In this document: one piece after another, positions 23,803 through 35,338 of the stretch
How the letters are laid out: each line of letters opens with the position of its first letter
Numbering within the stretch: the stretch's first letter is position 1
Assembly: GCA_014529385.2 (NCBI GenBank)
Contig: CM043953.1
Location: forward strand, 113,953,049-114,017,048
Length of the DNA: 64,000 bases
Reading direction: 5' to 3'
Source of the DNA: Adiantum capillus-veneris
Taxonomy: Eukaryota; Streptophyta; Polypodiopsida; Polypodiales; Pteridaceae
Program-made: the position numbers and the translations under genes
Notes under the pieces: generated by a model
Seen by the model: only the letters and a program-made list of their open reading frames with translations
Database searches by the model: none
Told to the model about the DNA's origin: nothing

Positions 23803-24069
23803 ATGAACGATAGCTATGGACACTTTTATAGAGTGTATAGGAGGGTACGCGATGGGACAACAAGCAACGTGTGTACTGGTTGTGATCTGTCACTAGAAGT
23901 ACATGAAATCAATGCAATGGTCAAAATGCCATGTGAGCATACCTATCACCTAATCTGCTTTGTTGCTGCATGCTCCCTGGGGACCGAATGTAGAGCTTCC
24001 ACCTGCGAGCAGAGTATACCAGCTGAATGGTGTGGAAAGGTCATAGGGCAAGGACCTCCAATCACATAG
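23803..24069 (+). CDS. RING-like zinc-finger ORF in DNA transposon
   Basis: A frame of 88 residues, perhaps an exon. It shows C-x2-C (C-T-G-C-D), about 17 residues later M-P-C-E-H-T-Y-H-L-I-C-F, then T-E-C-R-A-S-T-C-E-Q-S-I-P-A-E-W. That spacing fits a RING or RING-variant finger (C-x2-C, C-x-H-x2-H-x2-C, C-x4-C), which binds two zinc ions and usually serves ubiquitin or SUMO ligases. It ends about 50 bp before the first palindrome array. It could be transposon-encoded or a captured host exon. The short length and lack of a second domain limit confidence. Confidence 0.4.
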   Translation: MNDSYGHFYRVYRRVRDGTTSNVCTGCDLSLEVHEINAMVKMPCEHTYHLICFVAACSLGTECRASTCEQSIPAEWCGKVIGQGPPIT

Positions 24070-24119
24070 AGTTCTGGTAAGATAATGTTAAGGAATAGTT
24101 ATCCAGCCTTGATTCTTAC

Positions 24120-24497
24120 ACTAGCCCTGTGTATGCTAGTTAGCATAGAAGGTAAGCTAGTTAGCTTACTGGGTATGGTGTCTAGCATATTGTCTATGGT
24201 AGTTGTCAAACCTAGTTATGCTAGTTAGCATAGAAGGTATGCTAGTTAGCTTAGTGGGTATGGTGTCTAGCATATTGTGTATGATAGTTGTCAAACCTAG
24301 TTATGCTAGTTAGCATACTATGAAATATAGCTAGCATACATTGTCATGGTGGTAAGCATATGCTAGTTAGCACAGCTAGTTATCCTAGCTAACAGATTGT
24401 GAATACTAGTTGGCATTTTTTGTATGCTAGTTAGCATATTGTGTATGATAATAAGCATACATTCTATTCTAGTTAACAAACTATGCATGCTAAATAG
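24120..24497. repeat. Palindrome array A, left part
   Basis: About 15 copies of TATGCTAGTTAGCATA-like words with variable spacers of about 8-25 bp. Here the GTTAGC form dominates. The array is cut at 24498 by gypsy-C and resumes at 35339, so both parts were one array before that insertion. Confidence 0.9.
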
Positions 24498-27126
24498 TGA
24501 GGTGGTCCGGGGTGGGCAACAAGAGAGGAAACCTCTAAACACCCCTTAACGCTCCCGTGCTACTCAATTGGGGATGGGAAAACCACTAGCACAACAAAAC
24601 AACAAACCCACAACTAAACCCAAACAAGATAGGGGCACCACCTAGTTATGGTATGCGAACTAGGATGCAAGAGTTTTTTCACAGCCAAGAAGATACACCA
24701 CAAAACACACACACAAGCAACCTCACACCAAGACACACACAAAATGGACTAGAGAGAGCTAGAGCAAAGGGAAGAGAGAGAGGAATGGATCTTGCGTAAT
24801 ACCTTATTTGTGACTTGCAAATGGAGATGGTTCGTTATGATGCTATCATAGAGCTTGTACAAAACTCTCTCAATGCTTAGTGATTGCTAAACATTGCCAA
24901 AACACACACACTGTCTAAGGGTGTGGGAGACCTCTCACCACAATACCCTCTTACAATGGACACAAAATTGGCAATGAAAAACACACTAAAACACTTTCTA
25001 AAATCAAGATTAACTGATAGAAACTCAAAATACACAAGTCACCTTGAGTTCACCAAACCGTATTGTACAAATGGAAGGACGAAGATTTGAACGTCGAACG
25101 CCTTTGATGAACCAAACCTAAATTTATTTATAATGAAGGAGCATATACAATAGTGGTTTTGAGATTTTTGAAACTCACGCTCTCTCACTTGCAATGTGTA
25201 GCTTGAAAGCTTCTCTCACACCAAAATTGAAGCTTATGAAGTGGTTGCTACGTCTAAGTCTCTCCTCACGCATATAGTGTTGGGGTGCTATGTGAGATAT
25301 TGGAGGTTGTTTTACAAGAAGGAGAGGGGCCTATTTATAGGTTGGAGACCCTCATTAAGATTATTTGAAAATCCTAAATTACAAGCTAACAAATAAGGAT
25401 TATGATTTTTTTCTGAATATCAAAACATTGCGGGCCTTCTTTGTCTGCCTGAGTCATGGATGTGGGCTCAAAAGAGCGCATTATTGATGGTAGATAAAGT
25501 GAAAGTAGAGTTTTAAGGCAGGAGAGAGAGAGAGTTACTATGCACATGTCTTGAGGTGAGGTATCTTTTATGGTTAGGTCAATGGCTATTTTGTGTTAGT
25601 ATGTTAGTGTTAGTAATCATTAGAAAGTTAATGATATATTTACAATGGGTAGAATGAGGTGGATGGTTGAAGTAAGATGGTTGAATGTAGTGAGGAAATC
25701 CTTATGATGGTGAAGCTTGAAGAAGTACTTACTTGTGTAGATTCTCAAAATGACTATCGATCATCTTCTTCTTCTTCTCTTCTTTATGCCACCGCCGTCA
25801 AGGTTGATTACCGCGATGAAAATGGCAATTCGATTGATGAGATTTCTCAATTTGTAGAGGTTAAGCATGGTTTACAAGCTGAATTTTATATATATAGAGA
25901 AGGGGTAAGATGGAATTGTACTTTGGAAGTTATAGAGAGAGGCATAGAGATGGTGTATGTACACGTAGAGCTCATATGAGAGCTATAGAAGTAAGAGGAG
26001 ATGTTAATGGTGAAGAAGGTGAGAGAAACCATGAAAGGTGTAGGTTTGAGTGGGAGATTGAGAGGAATGAGTGTGTGTGTGTGTGTGTGGAAGTGTGGAA
26101 AGAGGTGAGAGAAGACTATGGGCTACTTGTGAGAAAAGTGGGCAGACTGGGGTCCATTAAAAAAATCCTAGCTCACCGGTGGCTGCTCCAAAAATCACCA
26201 AAATGTTTGAGGTGATTATTCCGCTCTTGGTCCACATTTTTTTGTTTGACCACCGCTTCAAATTCGCAGTGGAGATGGATATAAAAAATCCCACCAAAAT
26301 ACTTGTTTTGCATCACAAAAAAGTCTTTAGTGGCCCCCCTTTTGTTGAATTTGCATATGGCTCCAAAGGTGAGCCCCTCCTTGCATGAGAGCATGACCTA
26401 ATTGATTCTTAGGGGTTTGAAAATATGCATGGTTGTGGGTTTTGCATAAATATAATACATGGATATGATGGGAAAAAACAGGCTAGTATATATAAACTAT
26501 TCATGGAATCTAGAATCGTGTCAGCTATATATAAATATAAAATGGAAAAATGAGATATATGAAAATGTAAGGAATCAAATGAGGGGACCCTCATTTGTTT
26601 TTATTGAAGTATATTTATTTACAAGAGATAAGAAAAAATACCTCTAGGAAATAGGAATTTAGTGAAAGGTATTTTTGAGGTTTTTCCTTGGAGTGGATTC
26701 TCGCCCAAAAATAAGAGAAGCTTGCATGAAATGATTCTTTATAGAATACATAGGTAAGAAAAATTATGGTAATGGTGAGTAAATGTACATAGCATATATA
26801 GGAAAATAACGCACACCTAAGTAGAAATATTTAAATAAATACCAAAATAATTATGAAAACTCCCTATATTTAAGCCCTATGTACAATGAAATATTTACAC
26901 ACAAATCGGCCATAATATATTTAATTTTTTTGATTTTATTTATTTTTTTGGCTCAACTAGCCTAATGACTAGCTAGCTAAGGGATTTAAGAAGATATGGG
27001 AAAAGCCCCCTAACTCACACACGTCTATGTACAATGAAAGGTAAGAATAGCCACAGTGTTTAGGTGATTTTGGTAGGGTGGGGTAACTCACTATGGCATT
27101 CACGGAGAGCCGAAAAATGGATATCA
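24498..27126 (-). repeat. gypsy-C 3' LTR
   Basis: This 2629-bp LTR matches 32125-35338 once the solo LTR is removed from that copy, with scattered substitutions and small indels. It contains an antisense ORF (25677-25979), a short GA run near 25525 and AT-rich DNA after 26400. Confidence 0.92.
25677..25979 (+). CDS. Antisense ORF inside gypsy-C LTR (copy 1)
   Basis: A frame of 100 residues on the strand opposite to the element. It has a Ser run (S-S-S-S-S-S), then V-D-Y-R-D-E-N-G-N and a C-terminal half rich in Glu, Val and aromatic residues. The counterpart at 33938-34213 keeps the frame with a few changes (for example K-L-E to K-F-E). No family was recognised. It may be a captured gene fragment or chance. 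Confidence 0.3.
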   Translation: MVECSEEILMMVKLEEVLTCVDSQNDYRSSSSSSLLYATAVKVDYRDENGNSIDEISQFVEVKHGLQAEFYIYREGVRWNCTLEVIERGIEMVYVHVELI

Positions 27127-27140
27127 TTAGCCCTCCTCCA
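27127..27140 (-). other. gypsy-C polypurine tract
   Basis: Read on the minus strand, GGAGGAGGGCTAA lies directly before the TG start of the 3' LTR, where plus-strand priming occurs. Confidence 0.65.
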
Positions 27141-27154
27141 GGATGATGGTATAT

Positions 27155-28722
27155 TCATGTACCAGCATAGAGCATCTTTTCCAAAGAGAGTACTTCAGAG
27201 TCCTTGATGAGATCTTCATTGTTTGGCCCCTCAGCATTTTGGCTGGAGTTACACTCATGATTCATGGAGCAATACTTACATGAGATAGTGGCCTTTTGAT
27301 AGATCTTTGGTAGATCCTTTAGTAGAGGGCGACTCAAATAGGGCCTTAAGCGATACCAGTTTACCTTCCTAGAGTGCTCTTTACCATTCAAGTCCATAAG
27401 CTGATAGTAACTTGAATTGAAAGCTTTCTTGACTATGTATGGCCCTTGCCATCTAGTTTTAAACTTGGCATCAAAACGATTGTCAAACCTTAGCACAAGC
27501 TCTCCTTCCTTGATGCCTTTGTCCTTCAGTTTCTTGTCAAGATTTTCTTTTGCTTATGTGGCTTTCCTCTTGTAGCACTCGTAAGCTGCTTCTCTTTTCC
27601 ACTCAAGCTCCACTAACGTAAGAAGTCGATCCATCCATACGTCTTGATCATCTTGTGCACCTTTGCCATGAAGCCGCATTGTTGGAATTTTGAGCTTGAT
27701 AGGCTGCAAGGTCTCTTGACCATAGACCAAGTGAAATGGTGTGAACTCCGTGGCTTCCCTATATGTGGTTCGACATGCCCACAAGGCACCATCCAAGAAG
27801 TCATCCCATAATTTTGTCTTGTTTTGCACCATCTTTCTAATGATGCCTGCAATGACACCATTAGACTTCTCCACCAAACCATTTGACTGTGGATAATATG
27901 GTGTGCTATGACGATGTAGAATGTGAAGCTCTTCACAAACTTCCGTGAGTAAACCCTTCTTGAACCCCGGAACATTATCCGAAACAATCTCTAGAGGTGT
28001 GCCAAATGTACAACAAATATCAGTGTAGATAAACCTGCTCACTGTTTTCCCATTTACCCTTGCCACACTTTGAACCTCTAGCCACCTAGTCATATAGTCC
28101 ACAGCCACTAGAATGTAGAGTTTACCATTCTTTGTTCTAGGCAGAGGACCCATAACATCAATGTCCCATTTTTCAAAGGGTCCATTTGCAAGCACTATTT
28201 TCCTCAGGCCATGCACCGACTTTCTATTTCCATTTATCTGACAATTATGATAGCTTTTACACCAATGTTGGACATCCGCATGCAAGCTTGGCCAAACATA
28301 CCCCGCAAGCAAAATCTTCTTCACAGTTAATTCTTGGGCAAAATGACCACCACATGCCTCTTCATGCAAACCTTTTAGAATGGCTGGAATTCCTCAATAG
28401 TGGGTACTCTTCTGCACACTTGATCCTTCCCTCTTTGATAGAGGGAGCCTTCTAGGAAGAGATAGAAACTTGCCTTCTTCATGAGTCTCCTCTTTTGAGC
28501 TTTAGTGAAGTCTTGTGGAAACTTGCCCTCCAAAATGTAGCCAATAATTGGAGCCAATGACTCCAACCCCTGGTGTCTTGGTTGCTTGACAATTGCTGCC
28601 ACCATGATGACCTGCACTTCTTTGTCAACACATGTAACTGCTTGTTGTGCAAGTAAATCGGCATCTTCATTTTGTTTCCTAGGATTATGATATAGTGAAG
28701 AAGATCTTAGGCATTTGGGCAT
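27155..28722 (-). pseudogene. gypsy-C integrase and C-terminal module
   Basis: The segment opens with a post-RNase H linker (Y-H-N-P-R-K-Q-N). The integrase zinc region follows (H-E-E-A-C-G-G-H, then C-K-S-Y-H-N-C) and the core keeps all three catalytic residues: W-D-I-D-V-M-G-P, V-S-D-N-V and N-G-L-V-E-K. The C-terminal frame (27496-27155) has the G-P-Y/F module (W-Q-G-P-Y-I-V, then N-W-Y-R-L-R-P-Y) and no chromodomain. Stops near 28370 and 27555 break it into three frames. The integrase would insert the DNA copy into host chromatin. Confidence 0.88.
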
Positions 28723-28894
28723 GCAAGAATGAAAGCCTCAAAGATCAATAAGAGCCTTTGCCTTTGAAGGATCCACCTCAATACCTTTATAGGAAACCTT
28801 GTGACCAAGCAAGATCACTTCATCCTGACCTATGTGGCACTTGTCTGGGTTGAGTTGTGACCTCCCATGTCATAAAGTTTTTTTAAACCTTATT

Positions 28895-30580
28895 CTACTT
28901 TTGTAGATGCAATGATTTTGGGCTATAAATACATAAATCATCAATGAACACCCTAATTGACTTTCCAAAAAATGCTTGAAACACCATGTTCATGAAACGT
29001 TGAAAAGTTGCAGGAGCATTTGTCAGGCCAAATGGCATAACTATAAAAGTATAACAACCCCAAGGAGTGATGAAGGTTGTTTTCAATTGTTCCTCCAATG
29101 CAATCCCTATTTGAAAGTAAACTGAGTAGCCATCACACACAGTGTACTTCTCATGACCAGCTACCTCATTTAGTATCTCATCCTGAAATGGGAGGGAAAA
29201 GTGATCTCTTTTTGTTGCCTCCTTGAGCGGATGGTAATCCACACACACCCTCCACTTGACGTTGTTCTTGGGAGTGACAACAATGGGAGAGACCCACTCT
29301 GAATCCTCCATTGGATAAATGAAACATGCTGCTAGAAGGTTTCTTACCTCCTTGAGTAGAGCCTGCTCCTTGATGACTCCTAGCCTTCGTAGATTTTGAG
29401 CTTTAGGTTTGGCCTCTGGCTTTAGCTCGATCTTGTGTTGAACATCATCTACTCCACGCACGTTGGTGTAGTCTTTAGCAAAAAGCTTAGGAAATTTCCT
29501 TAACACACCTTTGAACTCCTCTCTTTCATCCTTTGTAAGTGTTGTAGACAACATACCTTCTAACATTCCTTCATCTTCCACATTTTGGTTCTCTTGGGAC
29601 CCTACCTCCTCCAAACCTTGACAAGAGGTCTCTCGGTTGGTTGGCTTAAACCTTACCCCCATGACTTCAATGGAAGACTCCTCTTCAGTAATGCTGCGGC
29701 TACTTTCTTCTTCTGAAGTGTTATCGGTCCAATCTTCTTCCATCTCACTTTGAGATGATTCTTCATGGAGATCCTCTTGGCATTGCTCCTTCATGTCAAA
29801 GACAACCTTCTTATGATTGTCATTCCTACAAATTAATTTTCCACTCTCCCAATCGTGCAAAGATCTCATTTTCATTAGCCATGGTCTTCCTAGGATAAAT
29901 GGATAACCACTTTCCTTGGTCGACATAACATAAAAATCCACCGCCTTCTTAATTCCAAAGGCGTCTACAAAGACATTTTTACAAATGCCTACACACCTAG
30001 CCTTGCTATTGTTTGCCATCTTGACTTTGAGTTCAAGTGTCTCATGGATGTGCATGCCTAGTCTTTGCATGAATCCCTCTGTCATGATGCAAATTTGTGC
30101 ACCCCCATCCACTAGACCTTTCTCAACCAATCTCCCTTTGATGTAACAATCTAGCACATGTGTAATGTCCTCATTCATTTCAGCTTGTGCAATTTTTACA
30201 ACAGGTACACTCTCTTTTACCTTTCTCCTAGTGCTAACTGCCCTTGTTAAATCCCTCCTAACTTGTGGACATAATGCAAGAAATTGAGGCCATGAGATAT
30301 CAGGACCCTTACCTCTCATGTCTTCCAACAAGTTGTACGGAGCCATACCATGTCCAAGGGGAAAGTCTTGGAGGTTAATACGACGTCGAGTCCTCTTGGT
30401 TTCCTTGGTCTCCTTTGCCTTCTTTTCTTGTCCATGGTCACTTTGTGACGTAACTCCTTCTTTCTCCTTACCTTTTCCTCGGCCACGCTTAATGCCATTT
30501 GCTTCCAGGTCAACCTCCTTGGATTTTGTCACCTCTACCACATGCACATTTGGGTCTGGCAAAGGCAGAACTCCTTCCAC
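28895..30580 (-). pseudogene. gypsy-C protease and reverse transcriptase
   Basis: A 561-residue open frame. A basic linker is followed by the retropepsin (L-V-D-G-G-A, then I-L-G-R-P), an acidic Glu/Ser spacer, and the RT fingers and palm (W-V-S-P-I-V-V, W-R-V-C-V-D-Y, F-G-L-T-N-A-P-A-T-F-Q, F-I-D-D-L-C-I-Y-S with both catalytic Asp). The frame stops soon after F-I-D-D. The rest of RT and all of RNase H are absent between here and 28722, so an internal deletion has removed them. Confidence 0.88.
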
Positions 30581-31541
30581 TCCTCGTGGAGGTGGTCTTG
30601 CTCCATTTGGCCTTTGTAGAAGCCGTGGTTGTTGCTAGTTCCTTCACCTGCATTCATCACTGGGTAGTTCAAGTTAGGTTTCCCTGGCTCCCCATGGGGC
30701 CAAGGACAATATACATCCCATGTCCAGACTGTCCGCAATTCCAACATTGCAAGACTCTCCTAGGTCGTGGTGGCTCTCGCTCTTCTGACTTCTTTGCTTG
30801 TCCCTTGGGACCTACAATTTGTGCAAGGTGAATTGAAAACTTACTTAAGGATTCATTTAACTTTTCAATTACCTTCGCTGTTACCTCAGGAATCTCTCTA
30901 GATGTTGATGCTTGCAATTTTCCCTTAGGTCTAGGACCCTCTATTGGAACCTCTCCCCTTAGGCACTCGAGTTTTCTATACTTCTCAACAGCCCTAGTTT
31001 CAGCTGCATCAAAGGTAGCAGGTGCACCCACCTCAACTTTTATCTTGAGTGTGGGAAAGAGACCAACTATGAATCTCTCCTTCTTGAGGAACTCTGCACC
31101 ATCACCAGGGTTAGCAACATTTCTCATCCATACAGCCCAAAAACGTAGAAACTCTTGTTTATACATGTAGTAGTCATCTAAGTCCTTTTGTTTGAGAAAC
31201 AATGTCTTGCCATAGCTTTTGAGTGTTTTGGGGATCAAAGAAGTATCTCTTGAAATGACTCACAACTTCCGTGTAATTCCCTTTAACTTCCTCAGGCAAA
31301 GAGTCAAACGAAGTGCTAGCATCTTTCCTAAGGACCACCTCAAACATTTCTACACATTTTGATCAGTTACTATCCTCTTGATACGGCAAGACATCTTGAA
31401 ATTTACTAAAAATAATTCTGCATCCTCTCCAGGCTCTCCAAAGAAAAGAGGATATCCAGACATTTGGCGTTGGCTCTCCATTGAATTGATTTCAAAGTGA
31501 CTCACGTTTTTGTTTTTTCTTTCTTTAAAAGATTTACACAA
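30535..31541 (-). pseudogene. gypsy-C gag, frameshifted
   Basis: The first frame (31541-31350) carries the gag opening with F-F-G-E-P-G-E-D-A-E. After breaks, 31238-30669 carries the gag core and a Lys/Glu-rich region ending in a knuckle start, C-W-N-C-G-Q-S-G-H. The last Cys of the CCHC motif and the following Pro/Asn stretch lie in the next frame (30747-30535). One frameshift near 30710 therefore splits the knuckle. The first frame of pol overlaps this end. Confidence 0.8.
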
Positions 31542-31567
31542 TAATATTTTCTAAATTGCAATCTATT

Positions 31568-32049
31568 CTACAACAAAATAAAAATATTCACATCAAATGA
31601 CCTATGATAATCAATAAGAGGTAGGATGGCAGGGTTTTGTGACGCAAGAATTTCTGCTACTCTTTGGGCACCAAACATGAACACCATATGTTGTTGAAAA
31701 TGGATTTTTCTACTAGTTGCAATGTTTACTCTAATGTGTGGAGTTAAATAGAAGGGAAAAACCTCTATTCCTGGGCCATTATCCATGGTCTATGCATGCC
31801 CTAATTCTTAAAACAAAACAAAAATATAGACGTCCAGACTAAGGTCGTACCTAATGAGAGGCAAAATAAAAGGTCGTACCTAATGAGAGGCAAAATAAAA
31901 GGATTTACTGAAGCGTTTATCTCGGCCAACCTAAGAGGACCTAAAATTTTACAAATTACACGTTGAAATTGCAACTTAGTACTAACAATTATGTGTACCT
32001 TTTGCCTTGCAATGGGAATGAAGGGATCATACAAATTCTCGTGATTCAT
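31568..32049 (-). other. gypsy-C leader with two related short frames
   Basis: Between the primer site and gag are two adjacent minus-strand frames, 32049-31801 and 31786-31568. Their middles resemble each other: P-L-R-L-A-E-I-N-A-S-V-N-P and A-Q-R-V-A-E-I-L-A-S-Q-N-P, each followed by I-L-P-L-I. This suggests an old tandem duplication of about 260 bp. A fresh 29-bp tandem copy lies at 31842-31899. No known protein was recognised. Confidence 0.45.
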
Positions 32050-32103
32050 GCAAACTTCTTGACTATGCTAAAGGTTGATCCTACACAAAATAACACAAGC
32101 CTT

Positions 32104-32124
32104 CCTCCGTGGGGGCACCAAAAT
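32104..32124 (-). other. gypsy-C primer-binding site
   Basis: Immediately after the 5' LTR end the minus strand reads ATTTTGGTGCCCCCACGGAG. TGGTGCC is a typical start for a tRNA-complementary site, but I cannot name the tRNA with confidence. Confidence 0.55.
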
Positions 32125-33249
32125 TGAGGCGGTCCGGGGCGGGCAACAAGAGAGGCGACCTCTAAACACCCCTCAAAACTCCCGTGCTGTTCAATTGGGG
32201 CTGGGGCAAACACAAGCACAACGAAACAACAAACCCACAGCCAAACCCAAACAAGATAGGGGCACCACCTAGTTATGGTATGCGAACTAGGACGCAAGAT
32301 ATATTTTCACAACCAAGAAGATACACCACAAAACACACACATAAGCAACCTCACACCAAGACACACACAAATGGACTAGACAGAGCTAGAGCAAAGGGGA
32401 AAGAGAGAGGAATGGATCTTGCATAATACCTTATTTGTGACTTGAAAATGGAGATGGTTCGTTATGATGCTATCGTAGAGCTTGTACAAAACTCTCTCAA
32501 TGCTCAGCGATTGCTAAACATTGCCAAAACACACACACACTGTCTTAGGGTGTGGGAGACCTCTCACCACAATACCCTCTTACAATGGACACAAAATTGG
32601 CAATGAAAAACACACTAAAACACTTTTTAAAATCAAGATCAACCGATAGAAACTCAAAATACACAAGTCACCTTGAGTTCACCAAACTGTATTGTACAAA
32701 TGGAAGGACGAAGATTTGAACGTCGAACGCCTTTGATGCACCAAACCTCAATTTATTTATAATGAAGGAGCATATACAATAGTGGTTTTGAGATTTTTGG
32801 AACTCACGCTCTCTCACTTGCAATGTGTAGCTTGAAAGCTTCTCTCACACCAAAAGTGAAGCTCATGAAGTGGTTGCTACGCTTAAGTCTCTCCTCACGT
32901 ATAGAGTGTTGGGGTGCTATGTGAGATATTGGAAGTTGTTTTACAATAAAGAGAGGGGACTATTTATAGGTTGGAGACCCTCATTAAGATTATATGGAAA
33001 TCCTAAATTACAAGCTAACAAATCAGGATTATGATTTTTTTCTGAATATCAAAACATTGCGGGCCTTCTTTGTCTGCTTAAGTCATGGATGTGGGCTCAA
33101 AAGAGAGCATTATTGATGGTAGATAAAGTGAAAGTAGAGTTTTAAGGAAGGAGAGAGAGAGAGAGAGAGAGTTACTATGCACATGTCTTGAGGTGAGGTG
33201 TCTTTTATGGTTAGGTCAATGGCTATTTTGTGTTAGTATGTTATTGGTT

Positions 33250-33834
33250 TGTGCGCTCCTTGCCGCATTGTCGAAGCAAGGGACTTGCCGATACACCGTG
33301 TGCGAGCCACAAATGGATCCAAGCACACAACAAGACTAATCTAGCAAGCTCAAGAGAGCAAAGGGTGTGTCACTCACCGCTCTAGGCTCGCCTTCGTGGT
33401 GGATTCCTCGCCGCGATGAAGAAGAAGCTGCAGTTGTGCCGCGCTCAACCGCTTCGCCGCCGTCGTGCCTTCGTAATGCTCGATCGCACACACACTCTCC
33501 CTCTCTCTCTCTCTCACATACACACACACACAAGGAGGTGAAGAAGAAGAAGATGGAGATGGAGATGGAGCAAGAGCACTCTTCTATTGCACAAATGAGA
33601 GAATGAGTGAATTTTAGGTTTAGTTGGCTTTTATATGAGCTCACCCCATTCACACTTGGGCGCCCATGCTTAGCCAACTAATCCCTTGAATGTCCCAATT
33701 AGAGTGCGTCTCTCATTTACGATCACTCTTACCCTTTTTCTATTGGTCCGACAAGCCCGGTACCTAACTCTACCAAATACATAATACACGTCCGTCGTAG
33801 GTGATGGGGTGTCTGTGAGCCGTGAGGGTTAACA
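33250..33834 (-). mobile_element. Solo LTR of the Giant-1 family
   Basis: The minus strand reads TGTTAACCC...GAGCGCACA, matching the Giant-1 LTRs, and perfect TGGTT duplications lie on both sides (33245-33249 and 33835-33839). A whole element inserted here and was later removed by recombination between its LTRs. The microsatellite is much shorter than in the Giant-1 copies. Confidence 0.95.
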
Positions 33835-33937
33835 TGGTTAGTGTTAGTAATCATTAGAAAGTTAATGATATATTTACAATGGGTAGAATGAAGTGGATGG
33901 TTGAAGTAAGATGGTTGAATGAAGTGAAGAAATCCTT

Positions 33938-34213
33938 ATGATGGTGAAGTTTGAAGAAGTACTTACTTGTGTAGATTCTCAAAATGACTATCGATCATCT
34001 TCTTCTTCTTCTCTTCTTTATGCCACCGCCGTCAAGGTTGATTACCGCGATGAAAATGGAAATTCGGTTGATGAGATTTCTCAATTTTCAGAGGTTAAGC
34101 ATGGTTTACATGCTGAATTTTATGTATATAGAGAAGAGGTACGATGGAATTGTACTTTGGAAGTAATAGAGAGAGGCATAGAGATGGTGTATGTACATGT
34201 AGAGCTTATATGA
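33938..34213 (+). CDS. Antisense ORF inside gypsy-C LTR (copy 2)
   Basis: The 91-residue counterpart of 25677-25979. It starts at a later Met because the upstream codon differs. The frame is kept through the whole shared length with about eight amino-acid changes. See copy 1 for the description. Coding status is unproven. Confidence 0.3.
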   Translation: MMVKFEEVLTCVDSQNDYRSSSSSSLLYATAVKVDYRDENGNSVDEISQFSEVKHGLHAEFYVYREEVRWNCTLEVIERGIEMVYVHVELI

Positions 34214-35338
34214 GAGCTATGGAAGTAAAAGGGGATATTAATGGTGAAGAAGGTGAGAGAAACCATGAAAGGTGCAGGTTTGAGTGGGGGATTGAGAGGA
34301 ATGAGTGTGTGTGTATGGAAGTGTGGAAAGAGGTGAGAGAAGACTATGGGCTGCTTGTGAGAAAAGTGGGCAGACTGTGGTCCACTCAAAAAATCCTAGC
34401 TCACCGGTGGTTGCTCCAAAAATCACCAAAAGTTTTGAGGTGATTATTCAGCTCTTGGTCCACATTTTTTTTGTTTGACCACCGCTTCAAATTCGGAGTG
34501 GAGATGGATATAAAAAATCCCACCAAAATACCTGTTTTTCTTCACAAAAAAGTCTTCAATGGCCCTCCTTTTGTTGAATTTGCATAGGGCTCCAAAGGTG
34601 AGCCCCTCCTTGCATGAGAGCATGACCTAATTGATTCTTAGGGGTTTGAAAATATGCATGGTTGTGGGTTTTGCGTAAATATAATACATGGATATGATGG
34701 GAAAAAATAGGCTAGTATATATAAACTATTCATGGAATCTATAATAGTGCTAGCTATACATAAATATAAAATGAACAAAAGAGATATATGAAAATATAAA
34801 GAATCAAATGAGGGGACCCTCATTTGTTTTTATTGAAGGTATATTTATTTACAAGAGATAAGAAAAAATACCTCTAGGAAATAGGAATTTAGTGAAAGGT
34901 ATTTTTGAGGTTTTTCCTTGGAGTGGATTCTCGCCCAACAATAAGAGAAGCTTGCATGAAATGATTCTTTATAGAATACATAGGTAAGAAAAATTATGGT
35001 AATGTGGTGAGTAAATGTACATAGCATGTATAGGAAAATAACGCACACCTAGGTAGAAATATTTAAATAAATACCAAAATAATTATGAAAATTCCCTATA
35101 TTTAGGCCCTATGTACAATGAAATATATACACACAAATGGTCCATAATATGTTTATTTATTTTGGCTTAACTAGCCCAGTGACTAGCTAGCTGATGCTTT
35201 AAGAAGATATGGAAAAAGCCCCCTACTCACACATGCCTATGTACAATGAAAGGTAAGAATAGCCACAGTGTTTAGGTGATTTTGGTAGGGTGGGGTAACT
35301 CACTATGGCAATTACGGAGAGCCGAAAAACGGCTATCA

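Larger units (their letters stand above)
24498..35338 (-). mobile_element. gypsy-C: Ty3/gypsy retrotransposon with 2.6-kb LTRs
   Basis: Two long direct repeats bound a minus-strand gag-pol in Ty3/gypsy order. LTR ends are TG...CA in both directions (TGAGG at 24498 and 32125; ATCA at 27126 and 35338). The flanks are not identical (AATAG, CTAGC), perhaps because the palindrome array around it has mutated or because I have misplaced an end. The RNase H domain is missing, so it cannot be autonomous. It is about 10.8 kb including a nested 585-bp solo LTR. Confidence 0.92.
32125..35338 (-). repeat. gypsy-C 5' LTR with nested solo LTR
   Basis: This copy is 3214 bp because it contains the 585-bp solo LTR and a 5-bp duplication; without them it equals the length of the 3' LTR (2629 bp) to within a few bases. 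Differences from the other copy include a longer GA run near 33150. It has the same antisense ORF. Confidence 0.92.

Noticed and set aside
27155-27496. Chromodomain at the gypsy-C integrase C-terminus
   Set aside because: The G-P-Y/F module is present, but no aromatic cage pattern follows; the tail is acidic and short.
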